From contig JBLZWL010000077.1 of NCBI GenBank assembly GCA_049194865.1, positions 1 to 64,000 of the forward strand: a DNA stretch of 64,000 nt, in the 5' to 3' direction. Position 1 is the first letter of the stretch, and each line of letters starts with the position of its first letter. The notes under the pieces are model-generated. The model was not told the DNA's origin, did no database searches, and saw only the letters and a program-made list of their open reading frames with translations. Shown in pieces: positions 36,327-44,694 of this stretch. Origin of the DNA: Myxococcus terminator_A. Lineage in GTDB: Bacteria; Myxococcota; Myxococcia; Myxococcales; Myxococcaceae. Made by a program: the position numbers and the translations under genes.

Positions 36327-37772
36327 TTGACTTTCTCTCCCTCCACTTCGCGCCACCCGTCTATCCATAGCAGCCTCGCGACCCGGCTTGGCATCGTCCT
36401 GCTGACGCTGGCCATCACCGCCTGCGGCGGGACGGATGACCCCGAGCCGAAGCCGGCGCCGACACTCACCGCGACCTCCCCCGTGGACGGTGCCACCAGC
36501 GTGCCGCTCAACGCGACCCTCTCCGCCTCCTTCGACCTGGCCATGGAAGCCCTCACCGGGACGACCTTCACGCTGAAGGAGGGAACGACCGCCGTCACGG
36601 GAACCGTGGCGACCAGCGCCGATGGAAGGACGGCGACCTTCTCGCCCTCCAGCAGCCTGACCGCGAGCAGCGTCTACACCGCCACCATCACCACCGGAGC
36701 GAAGTCCGCGGAGGGCACGAGCCTCGCGGCGGCCCGCTCCTGGAGCTTCACGACGGGCGTGGCGGCGGACACCACCCCGCCCCAGGTCAGCTCGACGACC
36801 CCCGTCGCCGAGAGCGTCGGTGTGGCCATCAACCGGAAGGTCACGGTGAGCTTCAGCGAGGCGATGGACCCGCTCACCCTCACCTCCGCCACCTTCACCG
36901 TCCGGCAGGACGCCACGCAGGTGCCTGGCACCGTGGTCTACGGCCCCGGTACCACCGCGACCTTCACTCCCGGGAGCGCGCTGGCCTCCAGCGCCATCCT
37001 CACGGCCTCGGTGAGCACGGACGTCAAGGACCTGAACGGCAATCGACTGGCGAGCGCCTTCACGTGGAGCTTCACGACGGGCACCTCGGCCGCGATGGGC
37101 CCCATGCCGGTGTCGCTGGGGACGGCCGGCAACTACGCCATCCTGGCCAAGTCGGGCGTCTCGACGGTGCCTGCTTCCTCGGTGACGGGCGACATCGGGC
37201 TCGGCCCGGCCGCCGCGAGCTACCTCACCGGCTTCTCGCTGGTCGCGGACGCCACGAACATCTTCGCGTCCTCGCCGCAGATTGTCGGCAGGGCCTACGC
37301 CGCCAACTACGCGGTGCCGACGCCCTCCAACCTGACCACGGCGGTGGGCAACATGGAGGGCGCCTACACCGACGCCGCCAGCCGGCCGACGCCCGACTTC
37401 CTCGAGCTGGGCACGGGCAACATCGGCGGGAGGACCCTGGCGCCGGGGCTCTACAAGTGGACGAGCACGGTGACCCTCCCGACCAACGTGACGATTTCCG
37501 GCGGCGCGAATGACGTGTGGATCTTCCAGACCACGGGAGACCTGATGGTGAGCGCGGCCCAGCGCATCACCCTGAGCGGCGGCGCGCAGGCGAAGAACAT
37601 CTTCTGGCAGGTCGCCGGCCGGGCGACGATGGGCGCCGGCTCGCACTTCGAGGGCGTCCTGCTCTGCAAGACCGACGTCACGCTGCAGACGGGCGCGACG
37701 ATGAACGGACGCATCCTGTCGCAGACGCAGGTGGCCCTGCAGCAGGCCACGGTCACTCAGCCTCCCCGCTAG
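36327..37772 (+). CDS. Ice-binding-like (DUF3494) lipoprotein with two Ig-like domains
   Basis: 481 residues from TTG 36327, which has GGAG 6 bases upstream and leads directly into a signal with lipobox ITAC; a start at 36204 is also in frame but adds an unlike stretch. Two SbsA-like Ig domains (about residues 45-145 and 150-250) each begin 'TATSPVDGATSVPLNATLSA' or similar. The C-terminal 220 residues match DUF3494: 'YAILAKSGVSTVPASSVTGD', 'GLYKWTSTVTLPTNVTISGG', 'DVWIFQTTGDL' and 'KNIFWQVAGRATMGAGSHF'. Several members bind ice, though many mesophiles carry them as adhesins. Surface-anchored. Confidence 0.8.
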   Translation: MTFSPSTSRHPSIHSSLATRLGIVLLTLAITACGGTDDPEPKPAPTLTATSPVDGATSVPLNATLSASFDLAMEALTGTTFTLKEGTTAVTGTVATSADGRTATFSPSSSLTASSVYTATITTGAKSAEGTSLAAARSWSFTTGVAADTTPPQVSSTTPVAESVGVAINRKVTVSFSEAMDPLTLTSATFTVRQDATQVPGTVVYGPGTTATFTPGSALASSAILTASVSTDVKDLNGNRLASAFTWSFTTGTSAAMGPMPVSLGTAGNYAILAKSGVSTVPASSVTGDIGLGPAAASYLTGFSLVADATNIFASSPQIVGRAYAANYAVPTPSNLTTAVGNMEGAYTDAASRPTPDFLELGTGNIGGRTLAPGLYKWTSTVTLPTNVTISGGANDVWIFQTTGDLMVSAAQRITLSGGAQAKNIFWQVAGRATMGAGSHFEGVLLCKTDVTLQTGATMNGRILSQTQVALQQATVTQPPR

Positions 37773-37789
37773 CGTCGGGTCGCTGGACT

Positions 37790-37822
37790 TCGGGGGACAG
37801 GTCCAAGTGACCTGTCCCCCGA
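37790..37822. terminator. Perfect 14-bp hairpin after the DUF3494 gene
   Basis: TCGGGGGACAGGTC (37790-37803) pairs with 37809-37822, loop CAAGT. It lies 17 bases after the DUF3494 stop and 13 before the histidine-kinase remnant's end, between convergent genes. Confidence 0.65.
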
Positions 37823-37835
37823 TTGCGTTTCGGCC

Positions 37836-38413
37836 CTACTCCGCGAGGGGCAGCGTGAAGTGGAACGTGCTGCCAGTGCCAAGGGTGCTCTCCGCCCAGA
37901 TTCGCCCGCCATGCGCCTCGACGATGCACTTGGAGATGTGCAACCCGAGCCCGTGCTCGCCGCGATGCCGCCCAGCAGCGAGCGGAGGTCATGGCTGACC
38001 ATCCCGAGAAAATCATCGCGGGTGACCAGTGCGGCGTCGGCCCCCCTGCGCTCGAGCAACAGGTCCTTGTCGGTCTCCTCACGCTCGAAGCGGAGCAACT
38101 CCGCGAGGGCTCGCCGCCGCTCGTCGCGCTCGCTGGTCAGTTGAGCGGCCTGCGGGGTGCGCTCCTCAGCCAGGACGCGGTCCTCTGCTGTCCGCTCGAC
38201 CTCGAGCGCGGCGCTGGAGCCGAGGGTCGTCGTGTCGGCCTTCGCGCGGGCTGTCTTGAGCACCTCATCCGCGCGGTCGTGAGCGCGGGCCAAGACCGCG
38301 TCCAGGTCCTCCTCTATCGAGGCCCGCTTCTGTTCCAGCGCTCGATCCGCCCTCGCGCGCTCGCTGCGAAGGCTGTCATCGGTCTGGGTGCGCTCAGGTT
38401 GCTTTTGACTCAT
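37836..38413 (-). pseudogene. Histidine kinase with internal deletion and frameshift
   Basis: The first frame (ATG 38413, or 38449) reads a charged coiled coil and then a HisKA box, 'RDDFLGMVSHDLRSLLGGIA', with the phosphoacceptor His. Right after it the frame changes: the alternative frame gives 'EHGLGLHISKCIVEAHGG' then 'RIWAESTLGTGSTFHFTLP', which is the last part of a HATPase_c domain, ending at TAG 37836. So most of the ATP-binding domain has been deleted and the join is out of frame. Without the N and G1 boxes it cannot be an active kinase. Confidence 0.75.
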
Positions 38414-38561
38414 TTCCGCCCGTCGTAGGACTGCCCCAGGGATGAACACCGCGGTGCCAGGAATGGGAGCGAAGATGTATCCTTGTTAGCGGTTCACGCC
38501 CGGCGCCGCTCGTCATGAACGGCGGCGCCGGCCCGCCTTGGATGCGCTACCGTGCTGCCCC

Positions 38562-38981
38562 ATGAGCGAAACGGTCGCGAGTGAATCGCCCCCCCAGGTC
38601 TCCCAGCGCGGAGGCGGTTTCATCACCGGTGCGGCCATCTCGCAGGCCCTGGTGGTTCCCTATCTGCTGCTCGCGGGACTCATGGCGGCCGAGATGTCCG
38701 CGCTGCTGTCCACGGCGTTGCTGGCCCACGGAGTCGTGGTGGCCGTCGCGGCTGGGTTCCTGTTCCGCCGCAGACTCTGGGCCTGGCGCCTGTCGGCGGC
38801 CCTCGCGACCCTGGCCTTCATCGTGGGCGCGGGCGCGACGGTGATGTCGCCAGCCTGGGTAGGGGGGATCCATGCAGCGGGCGCAGCCGCGATCCTGGGC
38901 CTCCTGCTCGCGGGCCGCCCCGCCGTCGTCGGCGCACGTCCACCAGGCGCCTCGGAGAGCCTCTCCAGGACGGGCCGGTGA
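38562..38981 (+). CDS. Small multi-pass membrane protein
   Basis: 139 residues from ATG 38562 (an upstream ATG at 38538 would add 8). Four hydrophobic helices: 'ISQALVVPYLLLAGLMAAEM', 'LLAHGVVVAVAAGFLF', 'LSAALATLAFIVGAGATV' and 'HAAGAAAILGLLLAG'. No known family recognised. Inner-membrane protein of unknown function. Confidence 0.6.
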   Translation: MSETVASESPPQVSQRGGGFITGAAISQALVVPYLLLAGLMAAEMSALLSTALLAHGVVVAVAAGFLFRRRLWAWRLSAALATLAFIVGAGATVMSPAWVGGIHAAGAAAILGLLLAGRPAVVGARPPGASESLSRTGR

Positions 38982-38997
38982 GCTGCCTCGCCGAGCG

Positions 38998-40788
38998 GTG
39001 TCGCGGCGGTGGTGGGACCCGTCCACGCCAGCCGAGCCCAGCCCCGTCACGATTTCGTCCGGACGCAGCCTCTACTTCAAGACCCACTCGGCGCAGACCA
39101 CCTACTTGAGGATGTTCGCCGTCCACGAGGAGCTGTCGGGCTCCTACAGCTGCGTGCTCGAGGACGTGGGGCCGGATGATCATGGTGACACCGTGGAAAC
39201 GGCCACGCCTTGGCTCCCGAGCACCCAGGCCATGGGCGTCATGGAGCTGCACACGGACATGGATGTGTTCACCGTGTCCCTGTCGCACGGGGCCTTCCAT
39301 GGTGTCACCTGCACGTCCCAGAACTCGGCCGTGCCCTGCAAGGTGAAGGTCCTCTCCCCCACGGGAGCGTCCACGGGGGAGCCCACGGGCACGGCCTCCT
39401 TCAATGCGACGCATGACGGCACCTATCGGGTGGAGGTGACGTCGACCTTCGCGCAGAACCCCATCGCCCATGCGGCCTATACGCTCCAGTTCGAGACCCT
39501 GGGCACGGACGACCACGGGGATGCTCGGGAGTACGCCACTCCGGTGACACCGTCCTCCGTGCCTTTCACGGGACAGCTCTCCGGTGGACTGGACCGGGAT
39601 GTCTTCTCCTTCACCACCCAGGTAGGACACATCTACCTCTTCAGTTGTGAGGTCGTCCCTGGGTACAGCGTGGGGCCCCACCTGCTGCTCACGAATGGCA
39701 CCGGGCAGATGGTGGATGTCTATACGTATGTCGAGAACCAGCCGACGCGCGTCTCGGTGGATGCAGCCGCTGTCGCCGAGTACTTCGTGGAGGTGGGCTT
39801 CGCGGCGGCCTACGTGGGCCCCTATTCCTGTCGCCTGGAGGACCTGGGCTCCGACGACCACGGGGACACCCTCGTGGACGCGACCGAAGTGCTGCTTCCC
39901 TCCCAGCTCACGGGACACTTGGAGACGCGCCTCGACGTGGATGTCTTCTCCTTCTCCATGCGTGCCGGGCACCATTACTCTCTTGAGCGGACGGGAGGCA
40001 CCGGCAGCGCGGGCGCAGTGAGGCTGAAGAACGCGCAGGGGACGGTGCTCCAGACCCTGTCCGGTGGCTCCACCTTCCTGGCGTCCGAGGAGGCGGTCTA
40101 CTTCCTGGAGGTGGATGTCGCTCCGTTCGGGCGTGCGGGCACCTTCTCCATCCGGGCCCGTGGCCTGGGACCCGATGACCATGGGGACACACCCGCGACA
40201 GCCACTCCGCTCGAACCGGGCCAGCCTGTCTCCGGCGCGTGCTACGTGAGCACGGACGTGGACGTGTTCACCTTCTCCATGGAGGCCAATGCCCTCTACC
40301 GGGTGAGCTGCACCGGATGTGACCCGAAACTCGAGTCACCGGCCGGGCCGCTTCGAACTCTCAAGACGACCCAGGGCACCACCCTCAGCTACCACCTGGA
40401 CGCCGACGCGACGGCTCCGGTCTACGTCGTCGTCAGGTCGGGGCTCTACCAGCTCACGCTGGAGTACCTGGGCAGGGATGACCATGGGGATGACTTGGAC
40501 CATGCGACGCCCATCACCTATCCGCTGCTGCTGCCCGCTGTGCTGGACTCAATGTTCGACGTGGACGTGTTCTCGCTGCGCCTGCTCGCGGGTCAGGCGC
40601 GTCGGGTGAAGGCCACCGCCAGTTTCTGGACGGTGGTGAGTGTGGTGGCCCCGGATGGAACGGAGGTACCCAGGAGCTTCGAGGGGAACTTCACTCCCAC
40701 CCAATCGGGCCTCCACCACATCCGGATCCGGCCTGACCGCGCCTCCGGGAGCTTCACGTACGGCCCCTACTCACTCATCCTGGACTGA
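38998..40788 (+). CDS. PPC-like repeat protein, 5'-truncated
   Basis: The frame is open from 38872 but homology-like sequence begins near 39040, and no signal peptide precedes it; a GTG at 38998 is the first start past the upstream gene. Five repeats of about 110 residues follow, each opening DDHGD (at 39175, 39508, 39853, 40174 and 40477) and containing a line like 'G.L....DVDVFSF....G.Y'. This is the pattern of pre-peptidase C-terminal (PPC) beta-sandwich domains found on secreted proteins. Probably the 3' part of a secreted protein whose start was lost; it may not be expressed. Confidence 0.55.
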   Translation: MSRRWWDPSTPAEPSPVTISSGRSLYFKTHSAQTTYLRMFAVHEELSGSYSCVLEDVGPDDHGDTVETATPWLPSTQAMGVMELHTDMDVFTVSLSHGAFHGVTCTSQNSAVPCKVKVLSPTGASTGEPTGTASFNATHDGTYRVEVTSTFAQNPIAHAAYTLQFETLGTDDHGDAREYATPVTPSSVPFTGQLSGGLDRDVFSFTTQVGHIYLFSCEVVPGYSVGPHLLLTNGTGQMVDVYTYVENQPTRVSVDAAAVAEYFVEVGFAAAYVGPYSCRLEDLGSDDHGDTLVDATEVLLPSQLTGHLETRLDVDVFSFSMRAGHHYSLERTGGTGSAGAVRLKNAQGTVLQTLSGGSTFLASEEAVYFLEVDVAPFGRAGTFSIRARGLGPDDHGDTPATATPLEPGQPVSGACYVSTDVDVFTFSMEANALYRVSCTGCDPKLESPAGPLRTLKTTQGTTLSYHLDADATAPVYVVVRSGLYQLTLEYLGRDDHGDDLDHATPITYPLLLPAVLDSMFDVDVFSLRLLAGQARRVKATASFWTVVSVVAPDGTEVPRSFEGNFTPTQSGLHHIRIRPDRASGSFTYGPYSLILD

Positions 40789-40799
40789 GCACGCCGCCA

Positions 40800-41003
40800 C
40801 GCCCACGTTCTGGCGGAAGAATGGCTGGTCGGCCCGGGTCATCAAGAACGAGGAGGATGGCCGATGAGCATGAGCCCCACGCACTGCTCTCGGCCATTGA
40901 CGACGCGGGCGCGACCGTCGCGAAGCATCGCGTGCCCATGAACCTCAAGTTCAACAGAGACGTCGCCAACGCGTGGGTGCGCGGCGGCTTCCCCGAGTCC
41001 TGA
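40800..41003 (+). pseudogene. Deleted copy of the conserved hypothetical gene at 47647-48129
   Basis: The 5' part (40800-40858) reads TFWRKNGWSARVIKNEED as in the intact gene, and the 3' part (40859-41003) reads 'DEHEPHALLSAIDDAGATVA' through to 'FNRDVANAWVRGGFPES'. The middle, about 239 bp of the intact gene (roughly 47747-47985), is gone, which also shifts the frame. It begins directly after the PPC-repeat gene, with no start of its own. Confidence 0.8.
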
Positions 41004-41246
41004 AAAGGGGTTTGGTGGCACGTCTCCTGTCTGGCGCGAGGCCCGAGGCGACGCGGGTGGAGACACGCGCGTGGAAGAAATGGCAGTGCAATTTCCGCAA
41101 AACATGCGGAATCCGCATCTACGTACTTCCCCGCAGCAAGGTCTGTCGTGAGGACACGCGGCGCGGACGCAAGGTTCCGGGGGCCCCTCCGCTCGAAAGC
41201 CAGACGAGCGATGAGCCTGGAATGACAAATGCTAGGGAGACTTCCC

Positions 41247-41942
41247 ATGAAAATCCAAGCATGGGCCCTGGCGGGCATGGTGATTCTGGGCAGCGGCTGC
41301 ATCTCCAGCATTCGGACCAGCAGCCGCTCATTCCTGGACGCGAAGGAGTCCGAGGCGCTCCTCCAAGGAGGCACGGATGACGCCGCGCGACGCATCACGG
41401 AGTTGATGAGCAAGCGCGGCTTCCCGGTGACGGAGAGGCAAGTCCGCAAGGACGGGAGCCTCGTCTACGTCTTCAAGGGACAGCGCACGGCGTTGACCAC
41501 GGTGTCGGGGTCCGACCTCATCCACGGCTCCACGAACACGGTGGGGTCCATGTTCTTCGTGCTGCTGACGCCACGCGAGGACGGCGTTACCCGGATGGAC
41601 TTGATCGGCAAGCCCACCTTGGATGGCCGCGCTGTGTGCAGTGACGCCCCGCCCGCCTGGGTGCCGAGCTGCGACGAGAGTGTCGTCGTCGGCTCGCTCT
41701 GGCACGGCCGGGACCGGATGACCGGGAAGGATGAGGCGGAGGCCATCCGCGGCATGCTGCTGGAGCTGGAGTTGGGACAGACCAGCGGCCCTGGTGCATT
41801 GCTCTCCAAGCCGGAGGCTCCCTCCCAGCCGACCTGCGTTGCCTCGGAACATCCCGACTGGGCGGGCGCCTCGGCCGTCCAGAAGAAGAAGATACTGGAG
41901 ATGTGCCGAGCGCCGGCCGCCCAGGCCGCCGACGCGAGCTGA
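41247..41942 (+). CDS. Lipoprotein of unknown function
   Basis: 231 residues from ATG 41247, with AGGGAGA upstream. Signal with lipobox LGSGC (Cys18). The mature region mixes helix and strand ('DAARRITELMSKRGFPVTER') with a short disulfide-capable segment 'AVCSDAPPAWVPSCDES', and a C-terminal helix. No family recognised. Envelope-located. Confidence 0.55.
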   Translation: MKIQAWALAGMVILGSGCISSIRTSSRSFLDAKESEALLQGGTDDAARRITELMSKRGFPVTERQVRKDGSLVYVFKGQRTALTTVSGSDLIHGSTNTVGSMFFVLLTPREDGVTRMDLIGKPTLDGRAVCSDAPPAWVPSCDESVVVGSLWHGRDRMTGKDEAEAIRGMLLELELGQTSGPGALLSKPEAPSQPTCVASEHPDWAGASAVQKKKILEMCRAPAAQAADAS

Positions 41943-42046
41943 CACCTTGAAGGGCTCCCCTCGATTTCTGATTGGCCGATAATTCCGAGCTGGATACGGA
42001 ATCCGCGCCCTCGTCTGGACAGCGTCTTTTTTCACGAGGGTCGCAC

Positions 42047-43195
42047 ATGGCACATCCGTCGTTCTCGCGGTTACGAGATGTATTGGGCGTCGCGCTGGGG
42101 CTCCTGCTGTCCGTGGGCTGTGGACAGCAGGGCGCCAGTCCTGACGCGACAACAGTCGAAGACAGTCAGGAAGCCGCGATTGCGCGCACGAGGCCCCGGG
42201 TCAAGCTCTCCGCGGGGACTCGTCACTCCCTGGCCATCCGCACGAACGGGACGGTCTGGGCCTCGGGAGCCAACCATTCCTCTCAGCTTGGCAGGACCGG
42301 TTTCACCAGCACCTCGACGCCCCTCCAGGTACCGGGCGTGACGAACGCCACCTCCGTCGCCGCGGGTGATGAGTCCTCCGTGGCGCTCCTCTCCGCGGGC
42401 ACCGTCTGGACATGGGGTGCCAACCAGACGGGGCAGTTGGGCGTGCCCACGGGCAGCACGCCGGGCGCGGTGCGCGCCGCCCCGGGCCAGGTTCCGGCAG
42501 TTGGGGGGCGGCACAAACACCGCACGGTCGACGCCTCTCCAGGTGACAGGGCTGACGAACGTCGTGGCCCTGTCCGTGGGCCTGATGCATGCGTTGGCCG
42601 TCAAATCGGATACCACCGTCTGGACCTGGGGAACGCTCCTGGATGCGCCATTCCCTCAAGACCCCGATCAGCCCGTGCCCATTCAGGTGTCTGGCCTGAC
42701 GGGATGTGTCGATGTCGCCGCTGGCAAGGTCACCTCCTTCGCCATCAAGTCGAACGGCACGCTGTGGAGCTGGGGCTTCAACACCGCGGGTGAGCTCGGA
42801 GATGGAACCCGGATCACGCGGCACGCCCCCGTGCAGGTGCCGGGGTTGACGAACGTCTCGGTGGTCGCGGCCGGCGAAGCGCATGTCCTCTGGGGGTGCA
42901 GGAGGTCGTCTCAAGCGGCGAAACGGCCTTTGCCTGGGACGGCAACGGCGTGCTGTGGGCCGCGGGACGCAACTTCTACGGCCAGCGCGGCGACGGCACG
43001 ACCTACTCTCCCTCGCCCCCCAATCAAGTCGTGGGAATCACCAACGGCGTGACGGCTGTCGCGGCGGGCGACACGCACGCGCTGGCCATCTTGCCGGATG
43101 GAACCGTGTGGTCCTGGGGCAAGAACGCCGACGGACAGCTCGGCCGCGGAGCGCCGACCGAGGCCCTCCTCCCTGTCCCATCGCTCCTGGACTGA
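42047..43195 (+). pseudogene. RCC1-repeat lipoprotein with two frameshifts
   Basis: Starts at ATG 42047 (GAGGG upstream) with signal and lipobox LSVGC, then RCC1 repeats 'GTVWASGANHSSQLG' and 'GTVWTWGANQTGQLG'. Near 42500 the repeats continue in a second frame ('RQLGGGTNTARSTPLQVTGL', 'GTLWSWGFNTAGELGDGT') and near 42890 they return to the first ('VLWAAGRNFYGQRGDGTT', 'GTVWSWGKNADGQLG') to TGA 43195. So a once-intact RCC1 gene is broken twice, or two sequencing indels are present; the second lies beside a run of five G. The intact relative is at 1421-3652. Confidence 0.7.
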
Positions 43196-43255
43196 GCCAG
43201 TCCAACCCGCATGAAACCAGGCCCCGGGACGTCGCAGGCCCCGGGACCCCGTGCC

Positions 43256-43870
43256 TCATCGCATCCAGCGCGCGTGGATCCGGCCGTTGACCACGTCGAC
43301 GGCCATCCAGTCGTCCGCGAAGGCGGCGGAGCAGTCGCACGGCACGTTCTTCAGGTGCTCCCGAATCAACTGGAGCTTGAAGCCACGCGGCGTCTTCAGG
43401 ATGGCGACAACGCGCTCCTTCGACTGACCGAGTCGCTGCTTCACGTCGAGCACCTTCCCTGTCGCCGCGTTGATGAGCGCCACGCCCACCCATTCGTACC
43501 CGGGACGGTCGTCCCGGGTGAAGAACACCAGCGCGCGGTGGTCATCCACCGCGAAGGCGGAGACGCCACCGCCGACGGACCCCTTCGCTCCGGCGAGCCG
43601 GCAGACGGACTTCCCATCCGCGACGTTTGCGATGGAGCCGTACCAGGCCTTCTCCAGCGGCAGCTCGGTCTTCCCTCCCGAGGTCTCCACGAAGGCCCGC
43701 ATGTCGTCCTCCACGCACTCGCCCGAGGCGGAGTCGAAGGCCACCGAGAACACGTGCGCTCCGACCTGGCACTCCCACCGGAAGTCACAGTCGGCGACCT
43801 GCGGCTCGGCGGCTTCCACAGTGACCGCACCGCAGCACAACATCAGCGCCACCCACCCACCGCGCGTCAT
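43256..43870 (-). CDS. Exported protein of unknown function
   Basis: 204 residues from ATG 43870 (GGAGGA upstream; an in-frame ATG at 43957 gives an unlike N-terminus). Signal peptide ending 'AVTVEA'. Contains paired Cys in 'DCDFRWECQVG' and 'VPCDCSAAF', and strands such as 'GVSAFAVDDHRALVFFTRDD'. No family recognised. Probably periplasmic. Confidence 0.55.
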   Translation of the reverse strand: MTRGGWVALMLCCGAVTVEAAEPQVADCDFRWECQVGAHVFSVAFDSASGECVEDDMRAFVETSGGKTELPLEKAWYGSIANVADGKSVCRLAGAKGSVGGGVSAFAVDDHRALVFFTRDDRPGYEWVGVALINAATGKVLDVKQRLGQSKERVVAILKTPRGFKLQLIREHLKNVPCDCSAAFADDWMAVDVVNGRIHARWMR

Positions 43871-44025
43871 CGAGTCCTCCGTGCAGGCCCCGGTCGGGCT
43901 GCTCAGTGGCCAGCGTCGTAGACCGCGTCGCGGAGGGCAATGGTGAACGCGCCTCACCCGCTCTGCCAGGGTGGGTGAGACAGTCGGAGCCAGGGAGAGC
44001 AGGGGGCCCGCGGAGAGAGGCTCCC

Positions 44026-44571
44026 CTAGTTCCAGGGATAGGCTGGCTCGTAGGTGCTGTGGTCGCTCAGCTCGAAGGGGAGTTTTCCCGTCAGGACGAG
44101 CCCTACCTCACGGCCCCGCCGGACGCGGCCGGGGGCTCCGTCCGGGCCGAGTCCTCCGCCCTTGTCGCTCAGGGGGATGCCGATGCGCACGCCCAGGGAC
44201 GCGTAGATGCCCGTGACGAAAGGGGTGAGCTGCAGCCCCGTGGTGGGCAGGTGCTCCTGGGTTCCCGTGTGGTGGTAGACGCCCAGCTCCAGTCCGCCGA
44301 AGACGAGGGTGCCCTGGATGCCGCCGGCGAGGCGGGCGTGCCCCTGGGTCATCCACTGGGCCTGGGCGAAGGCCCCCAGGCTGTGGACGTCGTTCAACCA
44401 GTTGAGGCTGGTCTCCAGGCCCAGACCCAAGCGGGGTTTGTCCGTGAGGTCGGTGAGGCTCACGAGCGGGCCGACGGTGAGCCAGCGCTCATCCTTGGGG
44501 AAGGAGACTTGTGCCCGCGCCGCGAAGGGGAGGAGGACGAGGAGGAGGGCAGGCAGGAGACGTGGGGACAT
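44026..44571 (-). CDS. Exported beta-barrel-like protein
   Basis: 181 residues from ATG 44571; an ATG at 44694 would add 41 residues in front of the signal. Signal peptide 'LLPALLLVLLPFAARAQ'. The mature part has alternating strands rich in Gly, Tyr and Leu ('LGLGLETSLNWLNDVHSLG', 'GLELGVYHHTG', 'IYASLGVRIGIPL'), a common look of small outer-membrane barrels. Function unknown. Confidence 0.55.
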   Translation of the reverse strand: MSPRLLPALLLVLLPFAARAQVSFPKDERWLTVGPLVSLTDLTDKPRLGLGLETSLNWLNDVHSLGAFAQAQWMTQGHARLAGGIQGTLVFGGLELGVYHHTGTQEHLPTTGLQLTPFVTGIYASLGVRIGIPLSDKGGGLGPDGAPGRVRRGREVGLVLTGKLPFELSDHSTYEPAYPWN

Positions 44572-44694
44572 GGTGTGCGGAGTTGCAACGCGCGGACCCG
44601 AGGAAGTCACCTCGGGGATGGGGCAGGGGCGTGTGCAGCGGGGTGTACGGTGCGCAGGGGCTGGCACGAAACGCGGGGGAAGACCTCTTCCCAA

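Noticed and set aside
39175..40494. Repeated GATGACCATGGGGA-like sequence
   Set aside because: This encodes the DDHGD motif of the PPC-like repeats; no separate DNA element.
43228..43256. Two copies of CAGGCCCCGGGAC close together
   Set aside because: A short G/C-rich direct repeat with no stable hairpin of clear terminator form; likely chance.
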